Source: Verrucomicrobiota bacterium (GTDB taxonomy: Bacteria; Verrucomicrobiota; Verrucomicrobiia; Opitutales; Coraliomargaritaceae). Taken from it: 18,563 bases of DNA. This document shows positions 8,131 to 13,778 of this stretch, piece by piece. A program made the translations under genes and the position numbers. Under the pieces are notes generated by a model, which ran no database searches, was not told the DNA's origin, and saw only the letters and a program-made list of their open reading frames with translations. The stretch lies in contig JAQCDT010000008.1 in the NCBI GenBank assembly GCA_027620575.1, positions 1 to 18,563 on the forward strand, written 5' to 3'. Positions within the stretch are counted from its first letter, which is position 1. Each line of letters starts with the position of its first letter.

Positions 8131-8205
8131 CGACTGTGGATTTCGAGTGTTCGAAACCGTTGGGCAGCAAGTGCCGCACCAACCGCTAGACCTTAAAGGC
8201 AGTCG
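8131..8205 (-). promoter_or_regulatory. Structured rpsO leader, candidate S15-binding three-way junction
   Basis: On the minus strand CGACTG (8205-8200) pairs with CAGTCG (8136-8131), closing a domain with two hairpins. Hairpin A: GTTGG, one bulged T, GCGGC, loop ACTT, GCTGC, CCAAC (8183-8159). Hairpin B: TTTCGA, loop ACAC, TCGAAA (8156-8141). Together these make a three-way junction ending 17 bases before the rpsO ATG. Hairpin A contains adjacent G-U (8175/8166) and G-C (8174/8167) pairs, in the same order as the G-U/G-C pair S15 recognises in 16S helix 22. The pairing is seen directly; binding by S15 and autoregulation are inference from known rpsO leaders in other phyla. Folding was done by eye. 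Confidence 0.55.
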
Positions 8206-8215
8206 AGAAGTTGAC

Positions 8216-8251
8216 CCTATATGAAAGGATGAACTTTAGCGCTAAGGTTCA
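8216..8251 (-). promoter_or_regulatory. Candidate rpsO promoter region with imperfect 22-bp palindrome
   Basis: On the minus strand TATAGG (8221-8216) could be a -10 element. It would place the transcription start near 8209, only a few bases before the folded rpsO leader begins. Just upstream, at 8251-8230, lies a palindrome with perfect core TTAGCGCTAA and flanking GAAC/GTTC arms, with one mismatched position. It covers the region where a -35 would fall, and the only hexamer there at proper spacing is a poor match. It could be an operator or a weak hairpin ending the upstream TPR gene, though it has no T-run. Confidence 0.3.
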
Positions 8252-8288
8252 CAAAATGAATTTCTTTATCGCTTCTGCAAGTAAAAAA

Positions 8289-9599
8289 TTAGTTTTCTCG
8301 TGCTTTTAATTGCCAGTGAGCACAGAGATATTCGGGCGAATTTTCCATGGCTCGTTCTAAAGTTGTTTCGAGTAAGCGTTTTTCTGTAAGAGAATCTGCA
8401 TTCGACTTGGCCACTTGAGCCATAAAAAAAGTCAGGCTAGCACTATTTGTTCTAGATAAAATATAATCCACCGAATTTTTTGCCTTGGCATAGTTTTCGA
8501 AAAAGACCCAATCCAAAGATTGTGGCTTGGGTAAATCATTTCTTGAGTCGCCATCTTCGAGCAATAGCGAGAGATAATGTGCATTGATATGAGCGACATC
8601 TTCTATTAATTGAAAATATCGATTCAAGGTTTGCTTAGCAAAAGTCAGATCCTTAACGGTATAGGCTAATTGGGCAGAGAGGAGTAAAAAATTACTGTCT
8701 TCTTGCATATACGGAAAAACTTCACGGAAGGCAGTATTGGCAGCGTCTAGCTGGCCCATTTCAAAATGTATTAAGCCGAGGATATAATTCAATTCGCTCA
8801 CCTTGGGTGCGATTTCAAGCGCTGCTTCTATATCGGCTAAGCTGGCGGTATAGTTTTGAATGATACGATAAGCGTTGGCTCGCAAAGCAAGAATGGATGC
8901 TTGCTCAGGCTCAAGTGCGAGTGATTCACTGAATGATTTGATGGCTAGAAAATGCAAATCTTCATTCAAATAAGCACGGCCCAGCAGTGCCCCGATTTGA
9001 GCATCTTCTTGAAGTAAAGATTCTGGATAAGTATTCAGGTACTTAATAATCGTTTGTGCATCAGCAAAGAGTGCATGAAATTGAGTTAATTGAATGATTT
9101 CTTCTACCGATTCTGCTGCGAAATTATTCTCTATAGCCTTTTTATAAGCATCAGAGGCTTGTTCTATTTGTTTCAGTTTGAGCAGACAGATTGCTTGATA
9201 AAAATAGATATGCCCTTGAATGAATTGGGTGCCAGACGGACGTTCTCTCGCAGCCTTCTCAAAAGCCCTTCGGGCTGACCCTAGGCGGTTGTTAGCAAGG
9301 GCAATACGGCCAGAAAAGTAGTACGATAGATCCTCTAAATAAGGGACAGCCTGTATATCCTCAACCAATCGACTTAATTTCTGCCATTCTTTTTTATGGC
9401 AATAAATCGATGCCAACATAACCAAAGCTTGCGGATTGGCATCTAAATCAAGGCTTTCCAGTCGCTCAATAGACGCATCGACAGAACCTTGAATAAAGAG
9501 CGCTTCGGCTTCTTCGATTATAGTTGAGTCCGTAGCATTCAAGGAAACTAGGGAAAATAGCCCCAAACTGACTAAGGCACAAAATTTTTGCCTATACAT
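8289..9599 (-). CDS. Exported TPR-repeat protein of unknown function
   Basis: From the ATG at 9599 the product is 436 residues. It starts MYRQKFCALVSLGLFSLVSLNATDS, a typical signal peptide with likely cleavage after SLNA, so it should be periplasmic. The rest is helical and shows repeated TPR patterns, for example AIKSFSESLALEPEQASILA, followed by ASLADIEAALEIAPKVSELN and a GQLDAANTAFREVF unit, with earlier units around LGSARRAFEKAARERPSG. TPR arrays hold other proteins together, so this may be an envelope assembly or scaffold factor, but nothing identifies a partner. The frame continues upstream to an ATG at 9626, adding MFLLLKHSR; 9599 is preferred because it gives a normal signal peptide. 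No clear ribosome binding site is visible for either. It lies upstream of rpsO on the same strand, 175 bases away, and is divergent from the small Cys-rich gene. Confidence 0.8.
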   Translation of the reverse strand: MYRQKFCALVSLGLFSLVSLNATDSTIIEEAEALFIQGSVDASIERLESLDLDANPQALVMLASIYCHKKEWQKLSRLVEDIQAVPYLEDLSYYFSGRIALANNRLGSARRAFEKAARERPSGTQFIQGHIYFYQAICLLKLKQIEQASDAYKKAIENNFAAESVEEIIQLTQFHALFADAQTIIKYLNTYPESLLQEDAQIGALLGRAYLNEDLHFLAIKSFSESLALEPEQASILALRANAYRIIQNYTASLADIEAALEIAPKVSELNYILGLIHFEMGQLDAANTAFREVFPYMQEDSNFLLLSAQLAYTVKDLTFAKQTLNRYFQLIEDVAHINAHYLSLLLEDGDSRNDLPKPQSLDWVFFENYAKAKNSVDYILSRTNSASLTFFMAQVAKSNADSLTEKRLLETTLERAMENSPEYLCAHWQLKAREN

Positions 9600-9681
9600 C
9601 CGTGAATGTTTGAGTAATAAGAACATAAAAAAAGTATCTATTGATTGGAAAAATAAAAAAAACTATCTAGCGTATGCAATT

Positions 9682-9924
9682 ATGGGACAACAAAAATTTT
9701 CTTTAGCCGATGCAGTTTATGGATTTTTAGGGCATATTTTTCCAAGTTGTAGTGATGCACTCAAGCTTGTGGAGAAAGGTCAAAACACGCCTTTAAAATG
9801 GCATGAGAAATTCGCCTTAAAATATAACTCACCACTGTGCTTGCACTGTAATTGCAATCGAGAAAAATTTGATAAGGAGTACGAGAAGTTGAAAGCGATT
9901 GAATCGGATCGATCCAAAAACTAG
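9682..9924 (+). CDS. Small Cys-rich protein resembling zf-HC2 (anti-sigma-type) domains
   Basis: An 80-residue protein from the ATG at 9682, reading MGQQKFSLADAVYGFLGHIF. The core resembles short zf-HC2-type proteins: SC followed by an amphipathic helix (SDALKLVEKG), then PLKWHEKFALKY, then CLHCNC. In that family the pattern is Cys, about 25 residues, His-x3-Cys-x2-Cys. Here the final CxxC is present, but the His position is Asn (YNSPLCLHC), so zinc binding, if any, would use another ligand such as the extra Cys of CNC. Many relatives are anti-sigma factors or unassigned small zinc proteins. The frame is also open to a TTG at 9610, but that extension is Lys/Asn-rich and overlaps the TPR gene. 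A weak promoter pair (TTGATT, 17 bases, TATCTA) lies at 9641-9669. Its stop codon interlocks with that of the gspE-like gene. Function unknown. Confidence 0.6.
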   Translation: MGQQKFSLADAVYGFLGHIFPSCSDALKLVEKGQNTPLKWHEKFALKYNSPLCLHCNCNREKFDKEYEKLKAIESDRSKN

Positions 9925-11600
9925 TTCTCTTCTTCGGTATCAATTTCTGCGTAGCGCATGACTTCTTCTATCGTGGTTAAGCCTTGCTTTACATGATTCC
10001 ATCCGCTTTCGGTCAGTGATCGCATCCCTTGTTCGACCGCTATTTGACGAATCGTCCGTGCTGACGCCTTTTGTACTATTTGTTCGTGGATTTTTTCACT
10101 GACGGACAGGCATTCAAAAATTCCAATTCGTCCCTTAAATCCTATATTTCGACATTTGTCACAACCACCGGCAGTATAAATAGGGTGGTTTAAATTCTCC
10201 TCAGTTACCGGTATATTCATCAGCTTGAGGCAGTTTTCTAGATAGCCAGCTTCGTATTGTGCAGGCTGAGCACAATCTGGGCAAAGCTTGCGAACCAATC
10301 GTTGAGCGACAATCAACTCTACGGAAGAAGCAATTAAGAAAGGCTCTATATCCATATCGATCAGACGAGTCAAAGCACCCGGAGCATCATTGGTGTGCAA
10401 GGTACTCAATACCAAGTGACCCGTCAAAGACGCACGAATAGCAATATCGGCGGTTTCACGATCTCGAATTTCCCCCACCATTATCACATCAGGGTCTTGA
10501 CGAAGCACAGATCGAAGTGATTGGGCAAAGGTTAAACCGATTTCTGGGTGCACCTGAGTTTGATTAATCCCTGGCACTTCATATTCCACCGGATCTTCTA
10601 CAGTGATGATTCTTCGTTCGGGACGATTGATCAGACGAATAAATGCGGTGAGTGAAGTGGACTTACCTGAACCCGTTGGCCCAGTGACCAAAATAATGCC
10701 ATGAGGAGAGCTCAACACCTTTTCCAAAATACGCTCTTCGTGTGTTGATAAGCCTAATTCCTTCATAGTCAATGGCTTGGATTTTTGGTTGAGCAGACGC
10801 AAACTGATACTCTCACCATACATAGTGGGAATAGTTGAGATACGAATATCCAATTCGGATTCGCCAGAAGCAAAGGAAATACGACCATCTTGTGGGCGAC
10901 GCTTCTCTGAAATGTTCAATTTCGCCATGATTTTAAGGCGAGAAATAATTGCATCTTGGAATCGGATTAAATTGTCAGGCACACGAATGGAGATCAATTC
11001 ACCGTCAATTCGATAGCGGATTTGTAAGGAATCTCGCAAAGGCTCAAAATGAATATCAGTCGCTCGGTCGTTCACCGCTTTGAAAATCACCTCATTCACA
11101 AAGCGAATAATCGCTGCATCTTCATCTTCGACCTCAGCTTCTTCCGAGTCCTCTTGGATTAAACTCGACTCATCTAAGCTATCCGCCCCCACGCCAAAAT
11201 GCTCTGTGATCGTATCGTTGATCTTTTCTGGGTCGCCCAAGTACCACTTCGGTTTCTTGCCACAGCTGGCAAAAATCCAACGATCCATTTGTGAGTCAGG
11301 CGGCCACAGTGTAACCAAAGCAATAGAATTTCCGTCTCCATCTTCAATACTCGTATCTTCAATAGGCACACAGTGATATTCATGAATCAATTTCACAGGC
11401 AGGTGCTGAGAAGGATTATCAATCAACTTAAAGGAATTGAGTAGGGGTAATTCAGACGCTTCGGCAATTTCCTTTAAAGCATCACGGGTCGGTAAATTTT
11501 TCAACAAAGCAAGGTGTTCCATTTTGGCATCACGAGGTAGGAGATCGATTTTATCAATCTCTTCAGAAGTTACATCGGAATAGAGTGCCTCTAAGTTCAT
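9921..11600 (-). CDS. GspE/PulE/PilB-family secretion or pilus assembly ATPase
   Basis: This family forms cytoplasmic hexameric ATPases that power type II secretion or type IV pilus extension. The 559 residues contain an N-terminal region (1-140), a Glu/Asp-rich linker (about 142-161), then the N2 domain including RYRIDG (195-200). These are followed by Walker A GPTGSGKST (307-315), the Asp box ITVEDPVEY (332-340), Walker B DVIMVGEIRD (371-380), the His box TGHLVLSTLHTND (393-405), and a tetracysteine zinc motif C440, C443, C480, C483. All catalytic elements look intact. Secretin, inner-membrane platform and pseudopilin genes, which usually neighbour gspE or pilB, are absent here, so the machine cannot be specified. 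It lies 67 bases downstream of mutY on the same strand and may be cotranscribed; that AT-rich gap has no terminator. No Shine-Dalgarno is obvious. Confidence 0.92.
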   Translation of the reverse strand: MNLEALYSDVTSEEIDKIDLLPRDAKMEHLALLKNLPTRDALKEIAEASELPLLNSFKLIDNPSQHLPVKLIHEYHCVPIEDTSIEDGDGNSIALVTLWPPDSQMDRWIFASCGKKPKWYLGDPEKINDTITEHFGVGADSLDESSLIQEDSEEAEVEDEDAAIIRFVNEVIFKAVNDRATDIHFEPLRDSLQIRYRIDGELISIRVPDNLIRFQDAIISRLKIMAKLNISEKRRPQDGRISFASGESELDIRISTIPTMYGESISLRLLNQKSKPLTMKELGLSTHEERILEKVLSSPHGIILVTGPTGSGKSTSLTAFIRLINRPERRIITVEDPVEYEVPGINQTQVHPEIGLTFAQSLRSVLRQDPDVIMVGEIRDRETADIAIRASLTGHLVLSTLHTNDAPGALTRLIDMDIEPFLIASSVELIVAQRLVRKLCPDCAQPAQYEAGYLENCLKLMNIPVTEENLNHPIYTAGGCDKCRNIGFKGRIGIFECLSVSEKIHEQIVQKASARTIRQIAVEQGMRSLTESGWNHVKQGLTTIEEVMRYAEIDTEEEN

Positions 11601-11667
11601 TCGCTAGGTTTTAGTTTAAGATAACAATAAGTAAAAGTAAAAGTTTAAGTTAGAATAAATGCCTGAT

Positions 11668-12696
11668 TCAGTTATTATCAAGTGTTTGTAAATATTCCTT
11701 CAGCCATCGACGATGCGGACCTGATAAGAGAATGGAATTTATTTCGCTAAAATCAATCCAATTCAACGCCTCGTCTCCCTCGAAAGATAGTCCCTCTGCG
11801 GACACTCGAAAAAGCTGCTCTTCAATCGATTGATTAGAAATGGCTCGTCTCCGAATCGACACCACTTCCAGTCTATCCGAATTCTCTGAAAGGTTTAAGG
11901 ATTCAAGATTAGGGATTTCATAATGCCCCTTTAAGCGTTTCGCCTCTGTGCCAATTTTATGCAGCAAAATTTTCTTTTGCTGAATGGCTAGCCCTCGATT
12001 CAGTTTCACCTTCTCACGCTTCGCCCTCTGAATCTTTGGCAAGTCAGCCACCGAACCTTGTGCAAAGCCCTGACAAAAAGTCTGAAGCGGACACAGTCCA
12101 CACTGAGGATTGCCCTTTGTGCAGACAGTCGCCCCCAATTCCATCATCGCTTGATTGGCATCCCCGGGAGACTCCGAGTCCAGTAAGGTATTGGCTAAAC
12201 CTTTGAAAAAATCCACCGCCTTTCCATTATTCGCAAAGGCTGTCTGCTCATTGGTCAAGCGAGCCAAGACTCGCACCACATTCCCATCCACCACCGCCGA
12301 AGGAATCCCTTGAGCGATCGAAGCAATCGCCGCCGCTGTATAATCGCCAATCCCCGGTAAAGCCTTCCAAGCCTCCACTGTATCGGGGACCTCCTCTGAA
12401 TCTCGCATCCACTGGGCGACCTTATGGAGATTCCTCGCTCGATTATAATAACCCAAGCCTTCCCAATGCTTCAAAACCACATCACTTTCCGCATCGGCCA
12501 AAGTCTTGAAATCTGGAAAGCGTTGCATCCAACGCTCAAAATACGGCAGTGCCGTTTTGATTTGTGTTTGTTGCAACATAAACTCCGAGACTACTGTCTT
12601 ATACAGACTCGGCTCAGTTCGCCAAGGCAGGCTTCTTTGGTTTTGCTGATACCAAGTTAAGAGAGCCAAACGGAATGCTGTGGGATGATTAATCAC
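11668..12696 (-). CDS. mutY: A/G-specific adenine DNA glycosylase
   Basis: MutY removes adenine mispaired with 8-oxoguanine, preventing G-to-T transversions. The 342 residues show the helix-hairpin-helix GPD core with SEFMLQQTQ (37-45, catalytic E38), the hairpin LPGIGDYTAAAIAS (113-126) and VDGNVVRVLARL (136-147, catalytic D137). The 4Fe-4S cluster loop is C192-x6-C199-x2-C202-x5-C208. The C-terminal NUDIX-like domain that checks for 8-oxoG (about 232-340) is recognisable at GHYEIPNL (257-264) but divergent: the usual Phe-Ser-His loop appears to be replaced by AISNQSIEE. Length is normal. The gene diverges from rnhC across 84 bases and is followed by the GspE-family gene. The plus strand here is notably C-rich. 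Confidence 0.95.
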   Translation of the reverse strand: MINHPTAFRLALLTWYQQNQRSLPWRTEPSLYKTVVSEFMLQQTQIKTALPYFERWMQRFPDFKTLADAESDVVLKHWEGLGYYNRARNLHKVAQWMRDSEEVPDTVEAWKALPGIGDYTAAAIASIAQGIPSAVVDGNVVRVLARLTNEQTAFANNGKAVDFFKGLANTLLDSESPGDANQAMMELGATVCTKGNPQCGLCPLQTFCQGFAQGSVADLPKIQRAKREKVKLNRGLAIQQKKILLHKIGTEAKRLKGHYEIPNLESLNLSENSDRLEVVSIRRRAISNQSIEEQLFRVSAEGLSFEGDEALNWIDFSEINSILLSGPHRRWLKEYLQTLDNN

Positions 12697-12780
12697 AAGA
12701 AAAGCTGAGTAGAATTTCGAGTTTAGGATTGTCTAAATCTCTCACCACTTAAAGATTGATAAAGAAACAATTTTTCAAAG

Positions 12781-13755
12781 ATGGCAAACAAGGAAGATAA
12801 AGAAAAGAAGCGCTCAATGTACACCCTCGAACTGTCCCCTGAGCAGATGGACAAACTGCAGGACTTAATTGAAAGTGGGCAACTCGGACAATGGGACCAT
12901 TACAGCGTGAACTATTCACTCTTTGCCTACAAAGGCGAAAAACTCAATGTCGTCGGATACAAAAGCGGAAAGCTTGTCGTCTCAGGTAAACGTACCGAAG
13001 AATTTGTCCAAATGACCCTCGAGCCCCAAATCACCGGTGAGGTGCGACTGGGCTATGATGAAGTCAATCACCCCGAATGGTTTGAACTCCATGCTGGCTG
13101 TGATGAAAGCGGGAAAGGCGATGTCTTCGGCCCCTTGATCGCCGCCTGTGTGATTGCCGATGGTGACATGGTGCGTGAATGGCTCAAAGCAGGGATCGCC
13201 GACAGTAAAAAAATCACCGATAGTAAAATTATCAAACTGGATAAAATCATTCGAGAGACCAAAGGGGTCGTGGTCAAAACCGTCTTTGCTCGCATGTTAA
13301 AATATAACCAGCTCTATGTAAAATTCGGGGAAAACTTAAACAAGCTCTTGGCCTGGTATCATGGACGAGCCCTCAACGAAGCCCTCAAAGTACGCCCCGC
13401 ACCTTGGGGTATCCTCGACCAATTCTCAAAGCAACCCTTGGTCGATCCCTATGTGAAAAAAGAGCATCCCAACTTCAAGCTCATTTCTCGCACCAAAGCC
13501 GAATCCGATCCCGTAGTCGCCGCCGCCTCCATCGTGGCCCGTGCCACCTACATCAAAGAAATGAAAACACTTTCCATTCAAGCAGAAATCGAACTCTCAA
13601 AAGGAGCGAGCAAAGAAGTCCTCAAACAAGCCACCCAAATCTTTGAAAATGAAGGCGTCGATGGACTTGAACAAACCGCCAAAATGCACTTCAAAACGGT
13701 TTACGAAGCCCAAGGACTCAAGCCTCCCGAGAAAGCGAAGTTTGTGAAGCGGTAG
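12781..13755 (+). CDS. rnhC: Ribonuclease HIII
   Basis: RNase HIII cleaves the RNA strand of RNA-DNA hybrids, clearing primers, R-loops and embedded ribonucleotides. The 324 residues have an N-terminal TBP-like substrate-binding domain (about 12-85, with KSGKLVVSGK at 61-70), which separates HIII from HII. The catalytic domain has GCDESGKGDVFGPL (106-119). The acidic set D108, E109, D213 (in ILDQF) and D243 (in ESDPVVAAASI) has the same spacing as D97, E98, D202, D232 of the Geobacillus enzyme. The first 12 residues are Lys/Glu-rich. The start at 12781 has no Shine-Dalgarno. Codons favour C in third position (GCC, ATC, CTC) more than most neighbours, in line with a C-rich plus strand from about 11.1 to 13.76 kb. 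It converges on the protease gene with 23 bases between. Confidence 0.95.
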   Translation: MANKEDKEKKRSMYTLELSPEQMDKLQDLIESGQLGQWDHYSVNYSLFAYKGEKLNVVGYKSGKLVVSGKRTEEFVQMTLEPQITGEVRLGYDEVNHPEWFELHAGCDESGKGDVFGPLIAACVIADGDMVREWLKAGIADSKKITDSKIIKLDKIIRETKGVVVKTVFARMLKYNQLYVKFGENLNKLLAWYHGRALNEALKVRPAPWGILDQFSKQPLVDPYVKKEHPNFKLISRTKAESDPVVAAASIVARATYIKEMKTLSIQAEIELSKGASKEVLKQATQIFENEGVDGLEQTAKMHFKTVYEAQGLKPPEKAKFVKR

Positions 13756-13778
13756 GGGTGTATCGGCTCTAGAGGGCC

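Noticed and set aside
8141..8205. Possible tRNA, because of a TTCGAA-type loop and stacked hairpins upstream of rpsO
   Set aside because: No acceptor stem, D-loop or anticodon arm of correct size can be drawn. A leader RNA fits better.
13756..13778. Replication origin at the composition switch
   Set aside because: The switch polarity is origin-like, but the gap is 23 bases between convergent genes, with no DnaA-box cluster and no dnaA, dnaN or gidA nearby.
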